Below are positions 1-9,252 of a stretch of DNA of 64,000 nt, in pieces. The stretch is from Chitinophagaceae bacterium (GTDB taxonomy: Bacteria; Bacteroidota; Bacteroidia; Chitinophagales; Chitinophagaceae). The position numbers and the translations under genes were made by a program. The notes under the pieces are model-generated. The model worked only from the letters and a program-made list of their open reading frames with translations. It did not search any database and had not been told where the DNA came from. The stretch is from contig JADJBP010000010.1 of the NCBI GenBank assembly GCA_016703625.1, forward strand, positions 102,041 through 166,040, given 5' to 3'. Position 1 is the stretch's first letter. Every line of letters begins with the position of its first letter.

Positions 1-55
1 CCATGGCCAAAAGCAGCATGGCGGCTGCTACCGGAAATTTTAATGTATTCCTCAT
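1..55 (-). CDS. 5' end of an exported protein (partial)
   Basis: An ATG at 55 on the minus strand opens 18 codons that run off the window. The translation begins MRNTLKF and continues into an alanine/leucine-rich hydrophobic stretch, which looks like a Sec signal peptide. A TGATnnnnATCA box and a TAnnTTT-type -7 element lie upstream at the same spacing seen before ccoS, which supports a real gene under the same control. The product cannot be identified from 18 residues. Confidence 0.55.
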   Translation of the reverse strand, partial: MRNTLKFPVAAAMLLLAM

Positions 56-89
56 AATTATTTTTTTTAAACAGTGAATTTTAATGGTA

Positions 90-132
90 TAAATCTATAC
101 AGTGATGGCGGGTTAGTTTATGATTATAATCA
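90..132 (-). promoter_or_regulatory. FNR/CRP-type box plus -7 element for the leftward gene
   Basis: The palindrome TGATTATAATCA lies at 121-132. On the minus strand TAGATTTA (97 down to 90) matches the Bacteroidota -7 consensus TAnnTTTG at 7 of 8 positions. The distance from box centre to -7 start is 29.5 bp, the same as at the ccoS and DUF2892 promoters. That places the box near -42 of the inferred start, a class II activator position. Binding is inferred, not shown. Confidence 0.55.
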
Positions 133-210
133 CATTCAGTAAAAATATGTTCAGGCTCATACCGGGTGGATGAATTAACAGCTATATACCGTTTAACAGT
201 AATACTTTTA

Positions 211-275
211 TGACGACAATCATTTATTTTGTAACTTACTGTCAGCAAAAATGTTTTATCCGGAAATTAATTTTG
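211..275 (+). promoter_or_regulatory. Putative promoter of the universal stress gene
   Basis: TAATTTTG at 268-275 is an exact TAnnTTTG -7 box, 25 bp before the ATG at 301. A one-mismatch FNR-type box, TGACGACAATCA, lies at 211-222, about 64.5 bp before the inferred start. That equals the position of the upstream box at ccoS. The second, nearer box seen at ccoS is absent, so this assignment is weak. Confidence 0.35.
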
Positions 276-300
276 TTTAGTAAATCTTCAATGTAAACGC

Positions 301-1125
301 ATGAAAAAGCTGATCATAGCCCTGGATGGGCAACATTTCCCCAAGGGTGCATTTGAATTTGTAAAAGGGATCAATGTTGAGACCAAAGTATTGCTGGCAG
401 GTGTATTCCTGAGCCCTTTTGATTATTCCAAAGTGCTGGCTTATACCGGCATGGAAGGCATGGCGCTGATGCCTGAATGGCTGATGAAAAATGATGATGA
501 TGTGCTGGTGAATAAAAATATCAGTTTATTTAAAGAAGCCTGTACAGCAGAAGGTATTGATTACAGGATACATAAGGATAATATACTGATGGCGATCTCT
601 TCGTTGATAGAAGAAACCCGTTTTGCTGATGCCTTACTGGTAAGCAGTGAATTGTTTTACGAAAATGTGTCGAAGCAGCAGCCCAATTTTTACCTCGAAG
701 AAGTATTGAAAAAGGCTGAATGCCCTGTATTACTGGTGCCCGAAAATTATACAGCACCCGGTCAGGTCATTTTAACGTATGATGGCAATGAATCCTCGGT
801 TTTTGCCATCAAGCAGTTTGCCTATGTATTCCCAGAACTGGCAAAGAAAGAAACAGTTTTACTGTCGATCATAGGCCAGGAAGATGAGTTGCCGGAATAC
901 AGTATGATCACCGAACTGGTATCGAAGCATTATCCCAATTTAAAGATACAGCCGCTGCACCTGAAACATAAAAAGGATTTTACAGAATGGATGACCGGAA
1001 AGCCCGGCAGTTATATTGTAATGGGCGCTTTTTCCAGGTCAATATTTTCTCATTTGTTTAAAAAGAGTTTTGCAGCCGAAGTGATACAGGAAATTAAGAT
1101 GCCCATATTTATAGCCCATAAATAA
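301..1125 (+). CDS. Universal stress protein, tandem UspA domains
   Basis: This 274-residue protein has two Usp folds, about residues 1-145 and 150-274. The second ends with an MGAFSRSxxSHLF stretch that resembles the ATP-binding loop of Usp proteins. Tandem Usp proteins of this size are common in Bacteroidota and are usually cytoplasmic, induced by stress or low oxygen. No export signal is visible. The ATG at 301 follows a good -7 box. The reading frame is intact. The OsmC-like gene follows after 5 bp, so the two are probably cotranscribed. The neighbouring cbb3 locus and a degenerate FNR-type box suggest, but do not prove, oxygen-linked expression. Confidence 0.85.
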   Translation: MKKLIIALDGQHFPKGAFEFVKGINVETKVLLAGVFLSPFDYSKVLAYTGMEGMALMPEWLMKNDDDVLVNKNISLFKEACTAEGIDYRIHKDNILMAISSLIEETRFADALLVSSELFYENVSKQQPNFYLEEVLKKAECPVLLVPENYTAPGQVILTYDGNESSVFAIKQFAYVFPELAKKETVLLSIIGQEDELPEYSMITELVSKHYPNLKIQPLHLKHKKDFTEWMTGKPGSYIVMGAFSRSIFSHLFKKSFAAEVIQEIKMPIFIAHK

Positions 1126-1130
1126 ATGCC

Positions 1131-1597
1131 ATGATCACGAAAACAGATAAGCACCAGTATTTTTTTGAAGTGGAACTTACCCATACCGAAGGCCGTAAGG
1201 GAATACTCAGTGCAAAGATGTTACCGGCACCATAGAAATTGCAACAGCCCCGGTGTTTAAAGGTGGTGTGCCCGGCGCCTGGACAGCCGAACATTTATTC
1301 CTAGGTGCTGTGATCAGCGGGTTCATGGCGGCCTACCTGGCCATTGCTGAAAAAAAAGCATTCCCTGTGATCAACATCACCTGCAGTGCCATCGGGCAGA
1401 TCAATCTATATGAGTCACATCTTGAATTTACCTGCATCAATCTATATCCTAAAATATATATAGAAAAGGATGATGATATTGCTATTGCCAATGAGATCCT
1501 GCTCAGCACCTACAAACACAGCATTGCAGCCAATTCGGTTAAAGCCCTCCTGGTCAATCACGGCGAAGTGCTGGTTGAAAAAAATGCAGTTGTATAG
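1131..1597 (+). CDS. OsmC-like protein (one frameshift)
   Basis: The ATG at 1131 opens MITKTDKHQYFFEVEL. After codon 28 the frame breaks at the A run at 1213-1216, where one A appears to be missing. The second frame carries the typical OsmC core, a TAPVFKGG..GAWTAEHL segment, and runs to 1597. The rejoined protein is about 155 residues. OsmC/Ohr proteins are thiol peroxidases, but the first peroxidatic Cys normally found near the central helix is not visible here (the sequence reads AVISGFMAAY). Function may therefore differ, or a codon may be lost. It sits 5 bp after the Usp gene, which fits a stress-response pair. Confidence 0.7.
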
Positions 1598-1700
1598 TCC
1601 CGGCACCACGTTATTTATTTTCTGGTCAAAATAAGTTAAGTTTGAACAGAATAAACCCATTATGGAATAACCAGAAAGGTTAGTATAATTTATATGCAGG

Positions 1701-2441
1701 ATGATCGATCAAAAAAAAGCTGTTTTAAAGGAAGAAATAAAATTTTTAGAAGGCCCCCAGAGCCGCTGGAAGGAATTTAAATTTACCGTTAGTGTATTGT
1801 TTGAATTTATTAAAGGATTGCGTGCCCTTCATTTTGTGGGACCCTGTGTTACAGTATTCGGATCGGCCCGGTTCAAAGAAGGCCACGAGGATTATGAACG
1901 GGCAAGGGAAATTTCGGCAAAGATCGCCAGGCTTGGGTTTACCATAATGACCGGTGGAGGCCCGGGTATTATGGAAGCGGCTAACCGTGGGGCCCGGGAA
2001 GCAGGTGGCAGGAGTGTGGGTTGTAATATTGAACTGCCGCATGAACAGTTTGCCAATCCTTATATGGACAAATGGGTAACCATTAAATATTTCTTTGTTC
2101 GTAAAACCCTGCTCACTAAGTATTCCTATGCATTTGTTGTAATGCCGGGTGGTTTTGGAACTTTAGATGAGTATTTTGAAGCTATTACACTGATGCAAAC
2201 AAAAGTGATCAGTGATTTCCCGGTTGTGATCATGGATAAGGAATTTTATAAAAATATCATTGAACATATTGAAGTGATGAAGGCTGAAGGAACCATTTCG
2301 CCAGAAGATACCAAACTGTTTTTCTTTACCGATGATGTAGACGAGGCTGTGGCCTTTATCCAGAACAATACCATTAAACGATATAACCTGCGGCCAAAAG
2401 CAAAGATCAGGCCCTTTACCTGGTTATTTGAAAGGAGGTAG
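1701..2441 (+). CDS. LOG-family protein (TIGR00730 type)
   Basis: The 246-residue product has the lysine decarboxylase-like Rossmann fold of the LOG family. Its signatures are a GGGPGIMEAANRGA loop and a PGGFGTLDEYFE motif, which together form the nucleotide-binding and catalytic pocket. Characterised members are phosphoribohydrolases that release a base from nucleoside 5'-monophosphates (cytokinin activation in plants). In most bacteria the true substrate is uncertain. An N-terminal extension of about 35 residues precedes the fold, as in the longer bacterial subgroup. The frame is intact. About 100 bp separates it from the OsmC-like gene, so it may have its own promoter. Confidence 0.85.
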   Translation: MIDQKKAVLKEEIKFLEGPQSRWKEFKFTVSVLFEFIKGLRALHFVGPCVTVFGSARFKEGHEDYERAREISAKIARLGFTIMTGGGPGIMEAANRGAREAGGRSVGCNIELPHEQFANPYMDKWVTIKYFFVRKTLLTKYSYAFVVMPGGFGTLDEYFEAITLMQTKVISDFPVVIMDKEFYKNIIEHIEVMKAEGTISPEDTKLFFFTDDVDEAVAFIQNNTIKRYNLRPKAKIRPFTWLFERR

Positions 2442-2442
2442 C

Positions 2443-2642
2443 AGGTGTCTGACCACTAAGTAGATTATATTATTTTCAGTGTGTTATTGTATCAAATAGC
2501 TATTCAACTTTAAGTCTCCTTAAAGTGGCCTGACACCTATTGGTAAGTAGTCTGGCCACTATTACCATTTTCCTGCTGCCAGACCATTTTTGTGTTCAAA
2601 CAGCTTTTACACCTTAAGTCTCTTCTTAATGACCTGACACCT
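2443..2642 (+). repeat. Two adjacent ~96-bp repeats with terminal inverted repeats
   Basis: Unit A (2443-2538) begins AGGTGTCTGACCACT and ends AGTGGCCTGACACCT, which are near-perfect inverted ends. Unit B (about 2546-2642) begins TCTGGCCACT, ends GACCTGACACCT, and shares the internal CTTAAGTCTC segment with unit A. A related 90-bp unit lies at 20344-20433. There is no coding content. These could be MITE-like or REP-like elements. The last base of unit B is the first base of the FNR-type box at 2642. Confidence 0.6.
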
Positions 2643-2706
2643 GATAAATATCATATTTTAATTTGATGTTCATCATTGAACGGCTTGCAGGTTTTTCCAA
2701 ATTTTG
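2642..2706 (+). promoter_or_regulatory. Paired FNR/CRP-type boxes and -7 element before the DUF2892 gene
   Basis: TGATAAATATCA (2642-2653) and TGATGTTCATCA (2664-2675) are two TGATnnnnATCA palindromes, 22 bp apart centre to centre. AAATTTTG at 2699-2706 resembles the -7 box TAnnTTTG and starts 29.5 bp after the second centre. The ccoS promoter has the identical geometry. This also argues that translation starts at 2725 rather than at the TTG at 2704, which lies inside the -7 element. Confidence 0.65.
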
Positions 2707-2724
2707 AACCATAAATCGATCTTA

Positions 2725-2919
2725 ATGAAATGTAATGTTGGAAAAACCGATAAAGTGGTTAGAATGATATTGGCACTGGTGATTGGCGCCCTGGGTATTT
2801 ATTTTAAAAGCTGGTGGGGCCTGCTGGCTGTATTGCCCCTTTTCACCGGTTTGATCTCATTTTGCCCGGTTTACACAATTTTAGGATTGAACACATGTAC
2901 ACCTAAAAGTGTTCAGTAG
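2725..2919 (+). CDS. DUF2892 (YgaP-like) small membrane protein
   Basis: The ATG at 2725 gives a 64-residue protein starting MKCNVGKTDKVVR, the usual opening of DUF2892 proteins. Two hydrophobic segments follow, then a C-terminal region with two Cys residues. The domain occurs alone or fused to rhodanese and is an inner-membrane protein of unknown biochemical role. It has its own paired FNR-type boxes, so it probably belongs to the same regulon as the cbb3 oxidase. The copper ATPase gene follows about 85 bp later, in the same direction. Confidence 0.8.
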   Translation: MKCNVGKTDKVVRMILALVIGALGIYFKSWWGLLAVLPLFTGLISFCPVYTILGLNTCTPKSVQ

Positions 2920-3002
2920 TTTCTGTTTAATATATCCCGCTGCATATTCCTGTGCGGCGGCTTTTTATTTATGTAAATTTGATCTATCAGTAAAAAAATT
3001 CC

Positions 3003-5394
3003 ATACCGGTTAATTGCAGTCATTGCGGCGATGTATGTGATGATATGACCCTGTCGGTTGATGGCGATCATTGTTGCTGTACCGGCTGTAAACAGGTTTT
3101 CCTGTTGCTGAACGAGAACAACCTCTGTAATGATTACGACCTGGATAAAACGCCGGGTATAAAAGCTAAAGGAAGATTTATATCTGAACGGTTTGCCTAC
3201 CTGGATGATGATACCGTTATTCAAAAATTGATCCGGTTCAAAAATGAAGGCCAGGTCAATGTTTCCTTTTCCATTCCGCAGATGCACTGCGCTTCCTGCA
3301 TATATTTACTTGAAAACCTGCACCGGATAGAGCCGGGTGTAAAAAAATCACTGGTTAATTTTCAGCAAAAAGAAATATTTATCCATTTTAACCCGCAGGA
3401 AACCACTTTGCGAAAGGTTGTTGAACTGCTTGCTTTCATCGGCTATGAACCTTATATCAGCTTAAAAGATACAGTTGACAAAAAAGGGCCAACCTTTAAC
3501 CGGCGCCAGATATACCGGATAGGTGTAGCCGGTTTTTGTTTTTCCAATATCATGATGCTGAGCTTTCCCGAATATTTTTCGTCGGGGTATATTGAAGAAG
3601 CCGGTCTAAAGGAAACCTTTTCATGGATCATTCTCGGTCTATCCATCCCGGTACTGTTTTTCAGTGCTTCCGATATTTTCATTTCGGCCTGGAAAGGTCT
3701 GCGGCAGCGCTTTTTAAATATTGATGCACCCATTGCCCTGGCCATCATCGTAACTTTTGCAAGAAGTTATTACGAGATCATCAGCGGACAGGGAGCCGGT
3801 TATCTTGATTCGGGCACGGGCATTGTTTTCTTCATGCTGATCGGGCGGTGGTTCCAGAATAAGACTTATGATTCATTTTCCTTCGACAGGGATTACCGTT
3901 CCTATTTTCCGCTGGGGGTTACGGTCATTGAGGGTGTACAGGAAAAAAATATACCGGTAACGCAATTGCAAAAGGGTAACCGTATCATCATCCGCAACGA
4001 AGAGATGATCCCTGCTGATGCTGTGCTGATGAAGGGTACAGCCAATATTGATTACAGTTTCGTGAGCGGGGAAAATGCCGCCGTTCAAAAACAAAAAGGT
4101 GAACTGGTCTATGCCGGCGGTAAACAAACAGGCACTGCCATTGAACTGGAGGTCATCAAAGAACCATCACAAAGTTATATTACCCAACTCTGGAACAACG
4201 ACATCTTCAGCAATAAAAAAAATGCAGAAAAATCATTCATACACCCATGGAGCCGGTATTTCACCTTCGCATTGTTCAGTATTGCCGCAGTCACATGCAT
4301 TTTCTGGTGGTTTGCAGATGCCACTAAAATATTGCCTGCAGTAACTGCGGTGCTCATCATTGCCTGTCCGTGTTCCCTGTTGCTTTCTGCCACATTTACC
4401 TATGGCAATATGCTCCGGATCTTCGGCCGCAATAAGCTTTACCTGAAAAATACGTCCGTTATTGAATCGCTGGCAAAAATAAATACGGTTGTATTTGATA
4501 AAACCGGTACCATCACACAAAGTCATGCTGCTGCGGTCAGTTATGAAGGATTACCCCTGGGCGAGCGGGAACTGGCCATTATTAAAACCGTTTCCGGGCA
4601 ATCATCACATCACCTGAGTAAGATGATCGCTGCATCTATAAACAGTACTCCAGACAAATTATTACCGGTTAGCGGGTTCAAAGAATATACCGGGCAAAGG
4701 ACTGGAGGCTGTTGTATACGATATTCCGGTTAAAATGGGTTCAGCAAATTTTGTAAACGGGGATCATGAATTGATCACCCATGATACCGGTACTTCGGTT
4801 CATGTGGTCATGGATAAAATACATATTGGAAAGTACAATGTGCAAAACAGTTACCGGCCGGGTATCGGTGAAATGATCACTAATATTAAAACAACCCTTG
4901 AAATGTTTGTGCTTTCCGGGGATAATGATTCGGAAAGAACAAATCTTCAAAAGATATTCGGAACTGGAACTGTTCTGCGCTTTAACCAGTCACCCGGGCA
5001 AAAACTTGATTTTATTAAAGACCTGCAGCTGCAGGGAAAAAATGTATTGATGCTTGGCGACGGGCTGAATGATGCCGGGGCACTCATGCAAAGCCAGGTG
5101 GGTATTGCTGTTTCTGAAAATTCGGCGCGTTTTTCCCCTGCCAGTGATGCCATACTGGACGGCAGCCATGTTCATTTACTTGATAAACTGATCAGCTATG
5201 CAAGGGCAGGTAAAAAAATTGTAATGGCCAGTTTTATCCTTTCTATCCTGTACAATATTGTTGGGCTTTCATTTGCAGTGCAGGGTACACTATCGCCCAT
5301 GATCGCTGCTATACTCATGCCGGCAAGCAGTATCAGTATTGTATTGTTTGTAAGTTTATATGCCGCTTTTGCTGCACGTACCAGGGGGCTTTAA
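3003..5394 (+). CDS. ccoI: CcoI-type copper P1B ATPase (one frameshift, unclear start)
   Basis: This is the copper-exporting ATPase needed to load Cu(B) of cbb3 oxidase. In order it has an N-terminal Cys-rich metal-binding region (CSHCGDVC, then CCCTGCK), an HMA-like domain with MHCASC, membrane helices, the CPC transport motif in IIACPCSLL, the phosphorylation motif FDKTGTIT, and GDGLNDAGAL. One extra G in the GGG at 4692-4694 shifts the frame; the two halves rejoin to a normal length of about 795 residues. The first ATG in frame is at 3045, but that would cut off the first Cys cluster. The frame is open from about 3003 with no ATG or GTG, so the true start may be obscured by an error in the A run at 2992-2998. 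Confidence 0.85.
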
Positions 5395-5402
5395 ATGATA
5401 CC

Positions 5403-5467
5403 TGATTAAAATCATATTTTGATTTGATGCTCATCAGCCCTAAAAATTATCAGGGCGGGTATTTTTG
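5403..5467 (+). promoter_or_regulatory. Paired FNR/CRP-type boxes and -7 element before ccoS
   Basis: TGATTAAAATCA (5403-5414) and TGATGCTCATCA (5425-5436) are 22 bp apart, two helical turns. TATTTTTG at 5460-5467 is an exact TAnnTTTG -7 box, starting 29.5 bp after the second box centre. With a start near 5473 the boxes centre near -42 and -64, the class II and class I activator positions of CRP/FNR proteins. A regulator of the FNR type is expected to activate this operon under low oxygen. Confidence 0.7.
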
Positions 5468-5488
5468 GTCATATTTAAACTAACTTAT

Positions 5489-5683
5489 TTGAGCGCATTA
5501 TTCATCTTGATCGGGGTCAGCATATTCGTAGCCGGGGGATTCCTTGCCGCTTTTTTATGGAGTGTGCGTAATGGCCAGTTCGATGATGACTATACGCCTT
5601 CTATCCGGATCCTATTTGATGATGAGCTGAAAAAGAAGACCAAAACCACCACCATTACCAAAACACTAAATCAAACAAAATAA
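5489..5683 (+). CDS. ccoS: CcoS, cbb3 oxidase maturation protein
   Basis: CcoS is a small membrane protein required for heme/copper insertion into cbb3 oxidase. A TTG start at 5489 gives MSALFILIGVSIF, the usual family opening, followed by the conserved GQFDDDYTPSIRILFDD segment. An upstream TTG at 5465 is in frame but overlaps the -7 box at 5460-5467, so it is unlikely to be used. The product is 64 residues with one transmembrane helix and an acidic then basic tail. The ccoNO start follows 4 bp after the stop, which supports an operon. Confidence 0.85.
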   Translation: MSALFILIGVSIFVAGGFLAAFLWSVRNGQFDDDYTPSIRILFDDELKKKTKTTTITKTLNQTK

Positions 5684-5687
5684 TCAC

Positions 5688-7822
5688 ATGCAGGTAGAAA
5701 AATTTTATTACGACAACAGGATAGTAAAGAATTTTGCTTATGCCACCATCCTCTGGGGCGCTGTTGGCATGCTGGTAGGCTTATGGGTTGCATTGCAGCT
5801 CGTATTTCCGCAAATGAATATTACACAATATGGCTCCTTTGGCCGTTTGCGCCCGCTGCATACCAATGCAGTGATCTTTGCCTTTGTAGGCAATGGGATC
5901 TTCATGGGCGTTTATTATTCCCTGCAACGCCTGTGCAAAGCAAGGATGTTCAGTGATAAGCTCAGCAATATTCATTTCTGGGGCTGGCAGCTGATCATTG
6001 TAGCGGCTGCCATCACGCTGCCGCTCGGTTTAACCCAGGGCGCCGAGTATGCCGAACTGATATGGCCCATTGATGTGGCCATTACCGTTATCTGGGTTGT
6101 TTTTGGCTGGAACATGTTTGGAACTATCATTAAAAGAAGGGAAAAACCCCTTTATGTTGCCATCTGGTTCTACATTGCCACATTTGTAACGGTTGCGGTT
6201 TTGCACATTGTCCGGTCGGGCCAGTTGCCTTATTCCTTCCTGGAAAGTTACAGCTGGTATTCCGGTGTTCAGGATGCGCTGGTACAATGGTGGTATGGCC
6301 ATAATGCCGTGGCTTTCTTTTTAACAACGCCGTACCTGGGGTTAATGTATTATTTCATGCCAAAAGCGGCTAACCGCCCGGTTTATTCTTACCGGCTTTC
6401 CATCATTCATTTCTGGTCGCTGATATTTTTATACATCTGGGCAGGTCCGCACCATTTATTATATACCTCATTACCAAACTGGGCCCAGTCGCTCGGGGTG
6501 GTTTTTTCTGTCATGCTCATCTTCCCAAGCTGGGGTGGTATGATCAATGGCTTGCTCACATTACGCGGCGCCTGGGACAGGGTGCGGGATGATGTGATCC
6601 TCAAGTTCATGGTGGTTGCTGTAACCGCTTATGGTATGGCCACTTTTGAAGGTCCCATGCTTTCCTTAAAAAGTGTGAGTGCGGTTTCGCATTATACCGA
6701 CTGGATCGTTGCCCATGTACACGTAGGTGCCCTGGGCTGGAACGGTATGCTCACTTTTGGTGTTTTGTACTGGCTGATACCGCGTATTTTCAAAACCAGC
6801 CTGTATTCGAAAAAACTGGCTGCCAATCATTTCTGGCTGGCTACGCTGGGTATTTTATTTTATGCCATACCCATGTATTGGGCAGGTATACAGCAAAGCC
6901 TGATGTGGAAAGAATTTACAGATGCCGGCCTGTTAAAATATACATTTTTAGAAACGGTCACTTATATGAAACCTTTCTATAGCATGCGTGCCATAGGCGG
7001 TACCTTATATTTAACTGGTGTTTGCATCATGTTCTATAATATTTACAAAACCGTTAAACAGGGTAAACTTGTTGCCAATGAAGAAGCTGAAGCGGCACCA
7101 TTGGCCAAAGAATATGAAAAACATACCGGCGAACACTGGCACCGCGTGATTGAAAGAAAACCCATTCAGTTCATGATCATAAGTTTAGTGGTGATATTGA
7201 TCGGCGGCATTATTGAACTGGTTCCCACATTCATGATCAAATCGAATGTGCCAACCATCAGCAGTGTAAAACCCTATACCCCGCTTGAATTGCAGGGCAG
7301 GGATATTTATGTGCGGGAAGGATGTTATGTATGCCATTCCCAGATGATCCGCCCTTTCCGGAGTGAAACAGAACGCTATGGTGAATATTCAAAAGCCGGT
7401 GAGTTCGTGTACGATAAACCGTTTGTATGGGGCAGTAAACGTATCGGGCCCGACCTGGCCAGGGAGGAACCGGTAACCTGAAGAAATCGGATGGCTGGCA
7501 TTTCCGTCATTTCAGGGAACCTTCATCTATGAGTGAAGGCTCTATCATGCCGGCATACCCGTTCCTGCTGACACAAAACCTGGATACCTCTTCAACGGCT
7601 TCAAAGATCAATGCCATGCGGTCGCTGGGGGTTCCTTACGAAAAGGGATACGAAAAACAGGCAAACCAGGACCTGATGGCACAGGCAAACGGCATCCGCA
7701 TCAATTTAAAGATCGAAGGCATCAGAAGTGCCGGCTAACCGGGAAGTGATTGCCTTGATCGCCTATATGCAGCGGCTGGGAAAGATATCAGTAAAAACAG
7801 TTCACCCACTTTTAATAAATAA
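5688..7822 (+). CDS. ccoNO: Fused CcoN-CcoO, cbb3 oxidase subunits I and II (three indels)
   Basis: The N-terminal about 470 residues are CcoN, the heme-copper catalytic subunit. They carry HTNAVIFAF (heme b ligand), WWYGHNAVAFF, GPHHLLYT (Cu(B) histidines) and HVHVGALGWNG. A transmembrane helix then leads into CcoO with a c-type heme site, CYVCH. The fusion is usual in Bacteroidota. The frame breaks at about 7465-7467 (a G missing), near 7722-7724 (one base extra) and near 7781-7783 (an A missing). The rejoined C terminus reads NREVIALIAYMQRLG, as in CcoO, and ends at 7822. The full length is about 711 residues. These look like sequence errors rather than inactivation. Confidence 0.85.
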
Positions 7823-7825
7823 GCC

Positions 7826-8018
7826 ATGTTCAAATTCATAAAACAATACGCAGAAACCATCGCCGGGATCAATATTTATCCCATGATATCGCTGTTCATC
7901 TTTTTTGGTTTTTTTTATTGTGCTGTTGATCTTCGTAAAGAATATGAACAGGGAAAGGGTGCAGGAATTATCCAATCTTCCTTTTGAAAAAGAAGAATTA
8001 AATAACTCAAACCAATAA
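7826..8018 (+). CDS. ccoQ: CcoQ-like small membrane subunit (one frameshift)
   Basis: The ATG at 7826 gives MFKFIKQYAETIAGINIYP followed by a membrane helix. An extra G inside the TTTTTTGGTTTTTTT stretch (about 7900-7913) shifts the frame. With it removed, the product continues through a hydrophobic segment to a charged tail ending NNSNQ at 8018, about 63 residues. Position between ccoNO and ccoP and a single membrane helix fit CcoQ, which stabilises the complex. CcoQ is poorly conserved, so the name rests largely on context. Confidence 0.7.
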
Positions 8019-8028
8019 AATTTTCAGT

Positions 8029-9248
8029 ATGATTTGCTTTAGATCAGTTAAAAATAAAATGGCATTGATGTTGATTCCTGTTTTTGCAGCATCAGTGCTT
8101 ACTGCGCAAACCACCGCCCCGGCGGCTGCTCAGCCTGTAACATCCGGGTATAACCAGCTGGCTGTTCTGTTAATGATCATGATCATCGTACTGGCGTTTG
8201 TGATCTGGGGCATGGGCCAGGTATTAACGGCATTGGGAAAACAGCTCATTCATAAAAACAAAGCAGCCGCTTCCAGTATAAAAGCATTGTTTTACTGGCA
8301 GGAATTTCTTTGTTATCGCAGGTTTCATTTGCACAGGGTACAGCACCTGTAGCCGCAGCACAACAGTTGCCCAATTACGGCGGCTTATCTGCAACGGCAT
8401 ATTATATGTTGCTCACCGTAATTACCATGGAACTGGTGGTGATCCTGTTCCTGGCTTTTTCCATCCGCAGAATGTACACCGAACTGTTGCCTGAAAAAAT
8501 AAAACCAAAACCGCAAGGTTCAAAACTTGCCGACTGGTGGTCAAAACTGGATAAGAAATTATTTACCAAAGCGGTTGCAGTTGAAAAAGAAGCCGATATT
8601 TTACTGGACCATGATTACGACGGCATACGCGAACTGGATAATGCATTGCCACCCTGGTGGAAGTATGGTTTTTATATCACCATTGGCGTGGCATTTGTTT
8701 ACCTGCTTAATTTTCATGTACTCGGTACCGGTTTAAACCCAACAGAAGAATATAATGCCGAAATGGAAAAAGCCAGGATAGCCATTGAAAAATATGAAGC
8801 CGGAAACAAGGACAGGATCGATGAGAAAAATGTACCCATGGCCGATGCAGCAGGTATTGAAGCCGGCCGGCGGCTGTTTGAGGCAAACTGTATAGCCTGT
8901 CATTTAAAAGATGGCGGTGGCAGTGTGGGCCCCAATTTAACTGATAATTACTGGATACACAAAGGTTCAATAAATGATATTTATAATACCATTAAGATCG
9001 GCTATCCCGATAAGGGAATGCAGTCGTGGAGCGGACAGTTTACACCCAAGGAGATCAGTTTCCTTGCCAGTTATATCAAAAAACTGGTTGGCACCAAACC
9101 CGCAGTTGGTAAAGAGCAGCAGGGCGAATTTTATGTTGATGGGCCGGTAACCGATTCGGCTTCGGTTAAGAAAACCGATTCCCTTTCGGCTAAAAAGCCC
9201 GATTCGGTTTTGGTTGCAAAACCGGATTCGGCCGGAGTTAATAAATAA
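8029..9248 (+). CDS. ccoP: CcoP, cbb3 oxidase diheme-type subunit III with one heme (one frameshift)
   Basis: The first part holds a hydrophobic leader, an Ala/Pro/Thr-rich stretch and further membrane helices. A T missing at about 8289-8293 breaks the frame, and the second part continues to 9248. One cytochrome c domain is present, with heme site CIACH and a probable Met ligand in KGMQSW. Proteobacterial CcoP has two hemes; single-heme forms occur in Bacteroidota. The last about 35 residues are a repetitive Ser/Lys/Asp/Val tail (KTDSL, KPDSV, KPDSA). The protein passes electrons to CcoNO and faces the periplasm. It is followed by ccoG after 4 bp. Confidence 0.8.
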
Positions 9249-9252
9249 AGGA

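Noticed and set aside
2443..2642. Possible CRISPR array
   Set aside because: Only two long imperfect repeats with inverted ends and no spacers of regular size; no cas genes.
2992..2998. Start codon of ccoI upstream of the Cys cluster
   Set aside because: No ATG, GTG or TTG is in frame; one A fewer would extend the frame, but the true start cannot be chosen from sequence alone.
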